Source: Bradyrhizobium sp. URHD0069 (lineage in GTDB: Bacteria > Pseudomonadota > Alphaproteobacteria > Rhizobiales > Xanthobacteraceae). From it: a stretch of DNA of 64,000 nucleotides. Location of the stretch: contig NZ_JNIJ01000010.1 in assembly GCF_000701345.1 (NCBI RefSeq), forward strand, positions 159,110 to 223,109, given 5' to 3'. Below are positions 16,198-24,032 of this stretch, piece after piece. Made by a program: the position numbers and the translations under genes. How positions within the stretch are numbered: the first letter of the stretch is position 1; the number at the start of each line of letters is the position of its first letter. The notes below the pieces were generated by a model. That model worked only from the letters and a program-made list of their open reading frames with translations, did not search any database and was not told where the DNA came from.

Positions 16198-17163
16198 TCA
16201 GCACGCCAACGTAAGCGGAGGCGAAATCAGTACCGCAGAAACGTCGTCGAGGAACGCGTTACGTTCATCTATGAGCGAATCCCAGTAACGCTCCAACGCG
16301 TCACAGTCGGATTCTGACAATACGGCTGAGCTGAGAAATTCGTACTTGTTGAATTGTGCGATCGGAACAAGTTCTCCGAAACCGCTGCTGAACAACCCCG
16401 CGATCACCTCGGATACTCGGGCGAGGCACCGGATAGCATTTGTGATTTTCGCGAGACTCGGCTGAACCGCTGCAAGATCGATCCTCTGTCTCGAATGCAC
16501 GTCTGCGCCATGCGCCAAAAACTTATGGCTCCAATCAACAAGCTGATCTGCGTCGGAGGCATCGAGCCATTCCGACAGACGATCAAACAAAGCAGATGGT
16601 ATTTGCTCAGTACGAGTTCGACGTTCCGGGATCACAGCCGCGAGCTGGTCGAAAGACTCATGGGTGCGTTTCGACTTCGAATAAGCATCGGGGCCAGTCA
16701 TTGCTCCCCAAAATGGGCCGCCGCCTTCACGCGACTTCCAAACCCGACGCTCCGCCTCCTCGTAGTCGTACGGCAGGCCGTCGTGCGAAACATAGTTCTC
16801 GCGTGTCAACAAGCCTCTGTGTTTTTTCAGATCGCTTAAAAGCCTCCGCAGGGAAATAACGCCTTTCGACTTGTCCATAAGCCTGCGGACTGCCAGTACC
16901 TGCGTAGCAAAATGCCCATCAATGATCGCCTCAGCTACGAGCGAATTTCGCAACGGGCTGCTGGTGTCCTTCTCCGCCATGCGCGCAAGAAAGCGGAACA
17001 CAACATCGTTCCATGCCATATTATGAATGAGGGCCAAGATCGCATGGCTTTCGTCGTGCTCAAGCCAGTTCAGCCATGCCGCTCGCTTCTCGCGATACTT
17101 TTGCAATGTCTGTTTGTCTTCGACATCGCAATCGACCACGCTGAATTTGAAGTCGCCTGTCAC
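16198..17163 (-). CDS. hypothetical protein, possibly AbiU2-like
   Basis: A 321-residue soluble helical protein starting MTGDFKFSVVDCD. ATQVLAVRRLMDKSKGVISLRRLLSDL and the segment WSHKFLAHGAD resemble helices of AbiU2/HEPN-type proteins, but the catalytic Arg before the His is not obvious. It leads a two-gene unit with the small membrane protein. Base composition is less GC-rich than the flanking chromosome. Function unknown. Confidence 0.55.
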   Translation of the reverse strand: MTGDFKFSVVDCDVEDKQTLQKYREKRAAWLNWLEHDESHAILALIHNMAWNDVVFRFLARMAEKDTSSPLRNSLVAEAIIDGHFATQVLAVRRLMDKSKGVISLRRLLSDLKKHRGLLTRENYVSHDGLPYDYEEAERRVWKSREGGGPFWGAMTGPDAYSKSKRTHESFDQLAAVIPERRTRTEQIPSALFDRLSEWLDASDADQLVDWSHKFLAHGADVHSRQRIDLAAVQPSLAKITNAIRCLARVSEVIAGLFSSGFGELVPIAQFNKYEFLSSAVLSESDCDALERYWDSLIDERNAFLDDVSAVLISPPLTLAC

Positions 17164-17346
17164 GCTTGTCCCACTCCCAGAGCAAGCTTAACACGCGCCC
17201 TTGAAAAGAGTTGAGAAATTATGAAGACCCTGCAATGATATAGCGTTGCCCAGTTTCATCCTCTGGTGCGCCATTTTGCCCGATGATTGCCCGAAACAAT
17301 GGCTTCCCCGGCAACGATCGGCCCAACAGCCTCCCTTAACCCTTGA

Positions 17347-17652
17347 TCATGCCAGGCCCCATGCACCGATGAAAGCAAGGCTTACCACGGCCTGCGTCAC
17401 TACTATGAACACGGTACGGTCAACCACTCGGCGAAAGAGTATGCTGGCGACATCCATCATGTGAACGGGCTGGAAAGCCATTGGTCGCTGTTCAAACGCG
17501 CTATCAAAGGGACACACTTTCACATCTCAGCGAAGCACTCTTGGAAATACGTCAGCGAATTTAGCTATCGCCGCAACATGCGCCACTCACATTGGGCAAT
17601 GTTTAACGTTCTTGTGGAGGCTTTCGCGCTGCCGCGCCGAATAGACGCGTGA
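17347..17652 (+). pseudogene. IS1595-family (ISXO2-like) transposase, 3' remnant
   Basis: An open frame without a start encodes the C-terminal catalytic portion: DESKAYHGLRHYYEHG, KEYAGDIHHVNGLESHW, SLFKRAIKGTHFHIS and VSEFSYRRNM. These match the end of ISXO2-like transposases, including the N-x-E-x2-W/F-S motif. The first two thirds are missing, and upstream sequence has in-frame stops. Its last 50 bases overlap the end of the protease gene on the other strand, so the insertion may have altered that gene's C-terminus. Confidence 0.8.
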
Positions 17653-18697
17653 AATCCTTCCGGTGCTTGGGGTTTGCGTCGTTGGAGAGAGGGGCGGATT
17701 CGTCGGAGGAATCCAAAGCTACCTGTCCCGCGCCGCGATCCTTAGCCCTCGCTACCTGCTCCGCAAACTCATCCATAATCGGTTTCAAGTCGGGTCCTCC
17801 TAAAATATCGGCTAGTTTCCATGCAGGTACTACACCCATTATTCCGGTGTTTAATCGCACATACCAGTCATCACTAACCGGCTTGCCGGTGATGCGGCTA
17901 TGCACCTTCTCTTTTGCGTACATGTGGCAATAATCAATGCCCATGAGCCATGGCCCGAGGGGGAATGGCATGTTGGGGCGTTTTGACTGTTCTGGAATCA
18001 TCCCCTTAGGGAGCTTGGGTATTATGACCTGAGGCGGAATTTCCAAAAAAACGGGAGAGCCGCTGAAGCCGGAAATAGATCTGGCCTCTACTAAAAAGCT
18101 TTCTTGCGCAAACCCATCGTCTTGAATTATGGGCTCCCACGGCATTTGAGCAACGCTGCCCCAGCGCACCGTGGGCAAATTCTTCTGTTTTCCTTCGTGG
18201 CTAACAAATCGGCCAACTATAAAAACGTCGTCGCCACAACCGATATCGAAGGTCTTAATTATCTCATGCGTGAGAAATTGATTTAGCTCAACAAACTGGA
18301 AGCGATGCGCTACGTTAAGTCCAATTGGACATACAGCGAGATCGTCCCCGTCCGGATGGGTAAACCATTTAGCGCCGTCTAGAGGAATTACGTCTTTTTT
18401 TCCATCCTGAGTGTTGAGGCGAACAACCATCGACCCGTTGTCTATGACGTGTTTGTTTGTGACAACAAATAGAGTTGCGATTACTTGGTTTCCGGCTTGA
18501 GCGCTGCGGCCCACCAAAAACCCCGTACCGCCCATCTTCTCCCCATCCTCTGCCGCCGCCTCAGAGGGATAAAGGTAAACAACACAATCCAGAAAAGCGT
18601 CGTTGATGCGCGGCACTTCCGGCTCCAATACTTGCACGGGGTAGCCTAACGCAGTTAAGCGCGTTACCCATCGCTCCCTACCTTGATTATCCGACAT
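17603..18697 (-). CDS. trypsin-like serine protease domain protein
   Basis: A protein of about 364 residues with no signal peptide, so cytoplasmic. The S1-like triad is visible (numbered from ATG 18697): His83 in FVVTNKHVID, Asp119 in DGDDLAV and Ser212 in ISGFSGSPVF. The frame is open to a GTG at 18721, but the ATG at 18697 is preferred. The C-terminus overlaps the transposase remnant, so the last residues may be foreign. It is divergent from an 83-residue gene 42 bases away. Standalone cytoplasmic trypsin-like proteases occur in defence islands as effectors; that role is only inferred here. Confidence 0.7.
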   Translation of the reverse strand: MSDNQGRERWVTRLTALGYPVQVLEPEVPRINDAFLDCVVYLYPSEAAAEDGEKMGGTGFLVGRSAQAGNQVIATLFVVTNKHVIDNGSMVVRLNTQDGKKDVIPLDGAKWFTHPDGDDLAVCPIGLNVAHRFQFVELNQFLTHEIIKTFDIGCGDDVFIVGRFVSHEGKQKNLPTVRWGSVAQMPWEPIIQDDGFAQESFLVEARSISGFSGSPVFLEIPPQVIIPKLPKGMIPEQSKRPNMPFPLGPWLMGIDYCHMYAKEKVHSRITGKPVSDDWYVRLNTGIMGVVPAWKLADILGGPDLKPIMDEFAEQVARAKDRGAGQVALDSSDESAPLSNDANPKHRKDFTRLFGAAARKPPQER

Positions 18698-18738
18698 GGG
18701 TACGATTCCCAAGTCGCCCACAAAGCAGGGGGAGTGAT

Positions 18739-18990
18739 ATGAGTGACGCGCCAGCTTTACCTATGTATCGGGACTGTACTGTGGACCCCCTGGGCCCCGG
18801 CGTGGCCGTTCTCGCCCTGACTGTTTTGGTCCCAACGGACGCATCCCTAAACGGGCCAATCGGCGGTTTTGCCCTTTCCCTAACGCATGAACAGGCGACC
18901 GAACTTGCTAGGGAGCTGCTTCGGGAAGTCGGCCTTTTAAGAACCGACAACTCGCCATTGGGCTTGGGCTGGAAGCGCGACGAAGTCTGA
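18739..18990 (+). CDS. 83-residue hypothetical protein
   Basis: It starts at ATG 18739 behind GGGGGAG. The protein reads as a beta-rich domain (TVDPLGPGVAVLALTVLV, GGFALSLTHEQATELARELL), with a sheet followed by a helix, and ends WKRDEV. It is divergent from the protease gene and shares its promoter region, so it could be a partner or regulator. No family recognised. Confidence 0.55.
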   Translation: MSDAPALPMYRDCTVDPLGPGVAVLALTVLVPTDASLNGPIGGFALSLTHEQATELARELLREVGLLRTDNSPLGLGWKRDEV

Positions 18991-19309
18991 GCACTCAACC
19001 AGTACTTGGCGTCAAGGGATAAATCTGCCGGTAGGCCAGAGGAACAGAGATCAGGGAGGTAGATCATTTCGGGAACGTGACGGGTCTGGGTCGCACTAGA
19101 CGCTCATGTCCGAGGCAGTCCAAATGCGCTATGGAGGCAGGCCATGCCAGATGGCCGCGCCGCACCCCATTTGATCTAGGTAAGGTACTTTGGGCCTCAA
19201 AAACCGAGGCGGGATCGCGGGACGGCCCTATTTGAAGATATTTGCGGTTTTTGTTTTCCGGGTTTGTTGGCCCACTTAATGTTGCGAAATCCGCGACATA
19301 GGCAAGGCG
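18991..19309. other. intergenic, no gene seen
   Basis: No frame with a credible start or family match. A minus-strand frame covering it is the shadow of the gene at 19310. Confidence 0.35.
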
Positions 19310-19519
19310 ATGAATAGACTGGAACTGGCATGGTCGGCATGGCGGGCGCTTTCCAGGATCGAAAGGGCGCAGTTTCTGCACCTGCTCCGTGGGGCGTATG
19401 CCGCAGAGCGCGAGGCGGTGCGGCGGGCGAATGGCCGCGGCGCTCATGGCGCAAGGGTAGAAAACCTTAGGGAATTGACGTTGACCGAGGCGGACTTTCG
19501 AGCGGCGGTGATGGAATGA
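19310..19519 (+). CDS. small helical hypothetical protein
   Basis: A 69-residue, mostly helical, Arg/Glu-rich protein starting MNRLELAWSAWRALSRIERA, with LTEADFRAAVME at the end. AGGC-AAGG precedes the ATG weakly. The Trp-helix-Arg pattern resembles short DNA-binding or regulatory proteins of islands, but no family is assigned. Confidence 0.45.
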   Translation: MNRLELAWSAWRALSRIERAQFLHLLRGAYAAEREAVRRANGRGAHGARVENLRELTLTEADFRAAVME

Positions 19520-19713
19520 TCGCGGCCCGATTGCCGTAAACGGCCACTGGTGAGTCTTTCGGCTTGGCGCCCTCAAGGCCGAGCCGCTACCGTAAATTCA
19601 TGGCTGGTCGTTTACGGCGCGGTAAGCAGCGAACCCAGACCGAAGGACGAGAAGCGGGCCAGCCTCCTCAATCGCTATGGGTACGAACCCGACCAGTGGC
19701 GAATTCTCATACA

Positions 19714-20283
19714 TCACGCGGGTCGACGCGGGATCCGCGCTTCGCCCCGCTCGACGGCTGCCGCCAGGCCACGCAGTTGAGGCACCGCGACGCCCAACGC
19801 GACCTCGATCTCGCCGGCCACTCTTTTAAGGAAACGACCGCCTTGACCGACGTCGAACGCTAAGTGGTCGACCGCGACGAGGCTTTCCCCGAAACTGCGG
19901 ATCTCGCGGAGTAGCGACTCAAGCTCTTCCTGAATTGCGCCGGCAGTAGCCGTGATGTCCTTCGCTACGGCATTCCGCTCCTCGCGCTCGGCCTCGGTGG
20001 CTACCTCCTGTTCCGCATCGGCAATCTGAGCCGCAAGCGCTGCGCATGCGTCGCTGAGGCCGGATAGGCGCAGGGTTGCCGCGTCGACCGCATTTTCAAG
20101 TTTCGCGATCGCCCTGTCATTGCTGATGTCGGATTCGAGCAAAAATTTCTGTTGATCCGCCCTAGCCTGATCGAGCGCAGATTGGGCTTCCGCTTTTCGC
20201 TCGTTGAGCGCCGAATGGCGTGAACGCAATGCCACGAGAGCGGTTTCGAGCTTCTCAATCGTTGTAGTCTTCCTGACTGCCAT
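19714..20283 (-). CDS. coiled-coil hypothetical protein
   Basis: A 189-residue protein starting MAVRKTTTIEKLETALVAL. Residues about 8-125 form a long coiled coil with heptad Leu/Ala and many Glu/Arg, including LRSRHSALNERKAEAQSAL and AEQEVATEAEREERNAV. A short C-terminal domain follows. The frame extends 14 residues upstream to 20325. Function unknown; long coiled-coil proteins of this size occur as scaffold or DNA-associated factors. Confidence 0.55.
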   Translation of the reverse strand: MAVRKTTTIEKLETALVALRSRHSALNERKAEAQSALDQARADQQKFLLESDISNDRAIAKLENAVDAATLRLSGLSDACAALAAQIADAEQEVATEAEREERNAVAKDITATAGAIQEELESLLREIRSFGESLVAVDHLAFDVGQGGRFLKRVAGEIEVALGVAVPQLRGLAAAVERGEARIPRRPA

Positions 20284-20351
20284 GGTGGGATGATATTTCG
20301 TCGTCGTAAAATTGGAAGAAGTCACGCTGTCGCCGCGCGCTCATTCCGTAC

Positions 20352-20699
20352 CTAAGCTTGCAGCGGCGCGCTCATTTGAGTGAGCTTCGTCGCCCGTGTC
20401 GTCGCGCAGAGCGCCGCGTGTTCGCCTTCATGGTCTCGAATCCAATTGATCAGTCGCCTCTTGCTGATGAGCCAGATCGAACCCGCGATCAAAATGCCGA
20501 GCGGCTTACCGCATGCCGCTGCTTCGGTCGCGCGACGCCGGATTGTGGCCGACGAGACATCGGCAATGAAGCCCGCTGCATCGCTGTTAACCGCATCGCC
20601 CGTGCTATACGCGTCGACCCAATCGTTCGACGGCGGCAGTTGACGCACCTGCGCAGTGATCTGCTCAAGCGCTCGGGCGATGCACTCCTGTTCGTCCAT
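20352..20699 (-). CDS. HTH (excisionase/MerR-like) hypothetical protein
   Basis: A 115-residue protein from ATG 20699 (MDEQECIARALEQI). The C-terminal half reads FIADVSSATIRRRATEAA-GKPLGILIAGSIWLISKRRLINWI, a pattern close to the winged helix of excisionase or HTH_17 proteins: helix-turn-helix, wing, and a terminal W-I helix. It probably binds DNA as a regulator or directionality factor of the element. The frame also extends to 20795, but that region lacks a ribosome site. Confidence 0.55.
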   Translation of the reverse strand: MDEQECIARALEQITAQVRQLPPSNDWVDAYSTGDAVNSDAAGFIADVSSATIRRRATEAAACGKPLGILIAGSIWLISKRRLINWIRDHEGEHAALCATTRATKLTQMSAPLQA

Positions 20700-20950
20700 C
20701 TGATCGCTCCCGAGAAGCACCGATGAGAACGTTCGCTCGCCGTGGTCGCTCGACGAAACCCCGTCCGCGCTGAACGTCACGCGGCCCTGCCTCATTCGAT
20801 TTAATTCCTTCTTAGCGTCCTAAGACACGTCGTGCCGGGCGCGCGGGCCGCGACCGGGATATCTGGACCTCAGAAGGACCCCGCCCGAGCCCGGGCGTTT
20901 TCCTGGCGCTCTTTGACTGTCCACCGTCGGCCCGCGAGCGCTCTCGTCTC

Positions 20951-21133
20951 TCAGTCTAATTCTTGCCGCGGAGCGACACTTGGCCGATTGAGCGTGACGA
21001 CGATCTGATCGATCGCATTCCAGTCGGGCCCAAGTTCCACAATATCGTGCAACTCGGCCAATTCTTCAAAGGCGACCACTCCCGGCGGCTCGCCATTGTT
21101 GTAGTGGATCTCAGCCATCCAGCGATACGTCAT
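20951..21133 (-). CDS. 60-residue hypothetical protein
   Basis: It starts at ATG 21133 (MTYRWMAEIHYNNGEPPGVV) and includes the compact acidic segment FEELAELHDIVELGPDWNAIDQIVVTLNRP. This looks like a small alpha/beta fold seen in short rhizobial hypothetical proteins. It is the first gene left of the iteron region, so its promoter probably lies within or beside the iterons. Function unknown. Confidence 0.5.
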   Translation of the reverse strand: MTYRWMAEIHYNNGEPPGVVAFEELAELHDIVELGPDWNAIDQIVVTLNRPSVAPRQELD

Positions 21134-21202
21134 TTGTAGAGCACCCTGTTTGCAAGAACAGATTGGGATAATGATCCTTCGGGTCTCTGCCGCGAGCGTC
21201 GT

Positions 21203-21339
21203 TGCGCCATTGGTGCGCCGTTGGGAAAAAGCTAATGGAAGCCCTTGCGCCATTAGTTTTTTTCCTTAGGCACCAATTCAATGATGGCGCAGATCGGTTG
21301 CGCCATTGATGCGCCATTGAATTGGGGTCAATGGCGCAA
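21203..21339. repeat. iteron-like array, seven copies of TGCGCCATTG
   Basis: Copies on the plus strand: 21203-21212, 21214-21223 (TGCGCCGTTG), 21246-21255 (TGCGCCATTA), 21299-21308, 21310-21319. On the minus strand: 21282-21291 (TGCGCCATCA) and 21330-21339. Two pairs are in direct 11-base periodicity. CAATTCAATG and CATTGAATTG form a larger inverted repeat at 21274-21324. The array abuts the end of the primase-helicase gene. Clustered iterons beside a replication gene suggest a replication origin of the excised element or an autoregulatory operator. Confidence 0.65.
21232..21263 (+). terminator. hairpin with T-tract inside the iteron array
   Basis: CTAATGG (21232-21238) pairs with CCATTAG (21250-21256) and is followed by seven T (21257-21263). 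It reads as a rightward Rho-independent terminator, or as part of origin secondary structure, because one arm overlaps an iteron. Confidence 0.5.
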
Positions 21340-21340
21340 C

Positions 21341-23365
21341 TCATGACGGCCTCTTTGCGGGGTCGATCCAGAAGCCGGTAACGACCTTCCGGGTGGCCGG
21401 ATTTTCGTAACTCTTGCGGATTAGGAGGCCGGACATCGTCCAGCTCTTAATGATCTTCCTTGCGGCCGCTTCGCTTTTGTCGGGGCAATGTTTAACGATC
21501 ACACGCCATGCCGCACGCTCGAAAGCTTTCGGGGCGTCGGTATACCGATTGGTGTCAGGTGCGCCGGCCTCGATGTCGGTCAAAATCTGATTGAGCAGTA
21601 CGGTGCTCAGCCCTTCGAAGGTGTCAGGCGGCGACCACGGCTCGACCGTCTGCACTTGGTCGCCATTCGGATAAAGCTCGGTCGAGTTGCCGATATCGAC
21701 GCCAACGATCCGAAACCATTTGGCCTCGATGGTCGGCCGCGCGATGTTGACCTTGGCGCTGTCCATGCGGATCAGGCTGCGGCGATCAGCTTCGCTTAGG
21801 GCAAGCGCCTGCGCTTCCTCGGGGGTCATCGTCGTCAGGGTGTAGACCAGCCTTCCGGCGTCTTTCATGCTGCTGGCGCCCCGGCCTCGATTGGGATTGC
21901 CGGGATCAGCCGGTCCTTTCGAGGTATGGTGCGGCACATCGACGGCTATATCGAATTCTCCGGCGAGATCACTGAGGACCTGCACCACCTCATCAATCAG
22001 GCTATTGCTGTTTTCCTCAACCGAGTGCGCCTTCACAAACGGATCAAGGCTGACGATATCGATCTGGCGGGTCTTGATGGTGTTCGCCAGCTTGGCGGCA
22101 AGGTCACCAATGACTGGCCTGCCGTGCTGATCCGTTGTCATGATCTTGCCGCCGGCCCTGCCGGGCGCCGCCAGGAATAGCCAGCCCTTGAGTTCGCGGC
22201 GCTCAATGCCGTGATGCAGACAGGCTGCCCTTAGCCGGCGCTTAAGTTCATCGGCATCGTCTTCAAGCGAAACAATCAGCACCTTGCATCGCATGAATAC
22301 ATGTTCGGCGGTGAGCGCGCGGCCGATTGCCAACGAGAGCAGCTGCGCGAGGCGCAGCGCCGACTTTCCGGTTCCCCCATCGGCAATCACCGAGGAAATG
22401 AAGCGCCGACAGAAGATATTGCCGAGCAGCCAGCCGCGCGGCGGTATCTCTGTCGTATCGTCACCGGCGTCCCATTCGCCAAGAGGTTCTGGCGGTGCGG
22501 GCGCCGACGTAGCGGCCTGCGGGTCAAACTCCGGCGTGTCAAGACAACGCGCGACGAGAGCATCGGCATTATGGCGCTCCGGATCGACTGCTATCCAATC
22601 GGAGACGTCGCCTTTTTCCGGCAGCTCCGAAAAGCTGGTAATGCGAATACTCTTGGCAATGCCGTGCAACGCATGTCCTGCCTTGGCCGCCTTCTCGCCG
22701 CCCGCTTTGTCATTGTCCGCAAGGCAAATGACATCGCGGCCCTTGAGCACGGCGGCGATCTCCGGGGTCCAGACGCTGCCCGCGACACAAGTCGCAAATA
22801 AGCCAAGAGCGCGGACGTTCTCACAATCCTTTTCGCCCTCGGTGCAAAAAATCGGTGCATCCGGATAAGCTGCCAGGTCAGCCGCCAATTCGGGCCAATG
22901 ATACAGAACGCGGCTGACGCCCTCGAAAACCTTGGTGGTGATCCAGCTGCCTTTCCCGTCCGGCCGACGCTGTGTGAAGTCTTTCGGGTCCCAGCGTTGG
23001 ACTTGGTAGAGCAGCTTGCCGTCGAGATTGGTGTAGTCGTAGTTGCAAACCCACGTCCGCTTTGCAGCCGGCTTGATCGGCGCCGGCTCTGGTTGCCCGG
23101 CATCGATTTCGAAAGATCGCCCGTTGCCGGCCCGGCCCTTCGTGGGCTTCCACGGCTCCATGCCGAGCCGGTCGCGGACGTAGTCCTTGGCCGCAAGCAC
23201 GTCGCCGCCATTGTGCAGGGTGACAAGAAAGCCGCCGGGCGCCTCGGCACAAGGCTTGATCGACATGCCGCGATCTGCACGCGAATGGCCGGGGGCAGGT
23301 GCTCGCACCTGCCCCGCGGACACTTCGCCGCCAAGCAACTGGGCGATCTGGGCAAGCGACAGCAT
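21341..23365 (-). CDS. TOPRIM primase / RepA-like hexameric helicase
   Basis: A 674-residue replication protein. Residues 1-75 are a degenerate N-terminal primase-associated region (SLAQIAQLLGGEV). TOPRIM spans about 150-260, with CTEGEKD (catalytic Glu176) and LADNDKAG (Asp217, Asp219). A RepA-like ATPase follows with Walker A DGGTGKSA (329-336) and Walker B IDIVSLDPF (about 440), then a C-terminal winged-helix-like end (RKIIKSWTMSGLLIRKSYE). It would prime and unwind DNA during replication of the excised element. Its ATG overlaps the upstream stop by one base (TGATG). It ends two bases before the iteron array. Confidence 0.88.
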   Translation of the reverse strand: MLSLAQIAQLLGGEVSAGQVRAPAPGHSRADRGMSIKPCAEAPGGFLVTLHNGGDVLAAKDYVRDRLGMEPWKPTKGRAGNGRSFEIDAGQPEPAPIKPAAKRTWVCNYDYTNLDGKLLYQVQRWDPKDFTQRRPDGKGSWITTKVFEGVSRVLYHWPELAADLAAYPDAPIFCTEGEKDCENVRALGLFATCVAGSVWTPEIAAVLKGRDVICLADNDKAGGEKAAKAGHALHGIAKSIRITSFSELPEKGDVSDWIAVDPERHNADALVARCLDTPEFDPQAATSAPAPPEPLGEWDAGDDTTEIPPRGWLLGNIFCRRFISSVIADGGTGKSALRLAQLLSLAIGRALTAEHVFMRCKVLIVSLEDDADELKRRLRAACLHHGIERRELKGWLFLAAPGRAGGKIMTTDQHGRPVIGDLAAKLANTIKTRQIDIVSLDPFVKAHSVEENSNSLIDEVVQVLSDLAGEFDIAVDVPHHTSKGPADPGNPNRGRGASSMKDAGRLVYTLTTMTPEEAQALALSEADRRSLIRMDSAKVNIARPTIEAKWFRIVGVDIGNSTELYPNGDQVQTVEPWSPPDTFEGLSTVLLNQILTDIEAGAPDTNRYTDAPKAFERAAWRVIVKHCPDKSEAAARKIIKSWTMSGLLIRKSYENPATRKVVTGFWIDPAKRPS

Positions 23366-23979
23366 CAGTACGGGATATCGTCGTTGATCGATCCCTTGTG
23401 CGGCTCAATCGCCTGCGGCGGCGCTTTTTCCTGCTTGCCGCGCCAACCCACGACCTTGAAGGCCGGGCGCATCTTAAGCCCGAAGCGGGTTTTCATCGTC
23501 GTGCTGGCGGGCTGGACAATCGCAACCGCATTCGGGTGCGCAAAGCGGACATTGGCGATCTGCGATTTGAGATCATGGACGGCGCGGCGACCGCCGAAGC
23601 TGTCGGTCACGAAGGTATAGTCGGCGCCGGTCTGCGGATCGATCAAATGCAGATAGCGCGTATCCCGCCACGGGTCGCTCGGCTCGTCATTGAGACCGGG
23701 CGGCCATGCGCTCTCGTCCAGGTCCGGCAGTTCCTCACGTTCGGGATGCTGCTGTCCGGACTGGGTGATGCGATGCTCAGCTGGTTTGCCGTCCACCCAA
23801 TGCACCCACGCCGTGATCGAGCCGACCGCCGCGAGCACGGTGTCCGGGGGCAGCAGCTCCGTTTTATCGACCGTGTACCGCCCGTCGTTGAACTTGAGCA
23901 TCTTGCCAGAGATCATGGTCTCGCTGGATTTCTCCACGACGGAGAAGCCATCGTCGTTGGTAATCGCGATATCATTCAT
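23365..23979 (-). CDS. hypothetical protein of the replication module
   Basis: About 204 residues from ATG 23979 (MNDIAITNDDGFSVV); an ATG at 24015 is also possible. The core has beta-rich segments: HWVDGKPAEHRI, RDTRYLHLIDPQTGADYTFVTDSFGGRRAVHDL. The end is acidic-polar (KGSINDDIPY), like tails of single-stranded-DNA-binding proteins (an acidic tip ending in hydrophobic residues). A DNA-binding role next to the clamp and primase is plausible but not shown. It is coupled to the primase gene by overlap. Confidence 0.55.
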   Translation of the reverse strand: MNDIAITNDDGFSVVEKSSETMISGKMLKFNDGRYTVDKTELLPPDTVLAAVGSITAWVHWVDGKPAEHRITQSGQQHPEREELPDLDESAWPPGLNDEPSDPWRDTRYLHLIDPQTGADYTFVTDSFGGRRAVHDLKSQIANVRFAHPNAVAIVQPASTTMKTRFGLKMRPAFKVVGWRGKQEKAPPQAIEPHKGSINDDIPY

Positions 23980-24032
23980 GCGTTTGTTCCAAGCTGTTTC
24001 TGATTGATGGGGCATGCTGAGACGTTTGTTTG

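Noticed and set aside
21203..21339. CRISPR array
   Set aside because: The unit is 10 bases, spacing is irregular and two copies are inverted; there are no spacers or cas genes.
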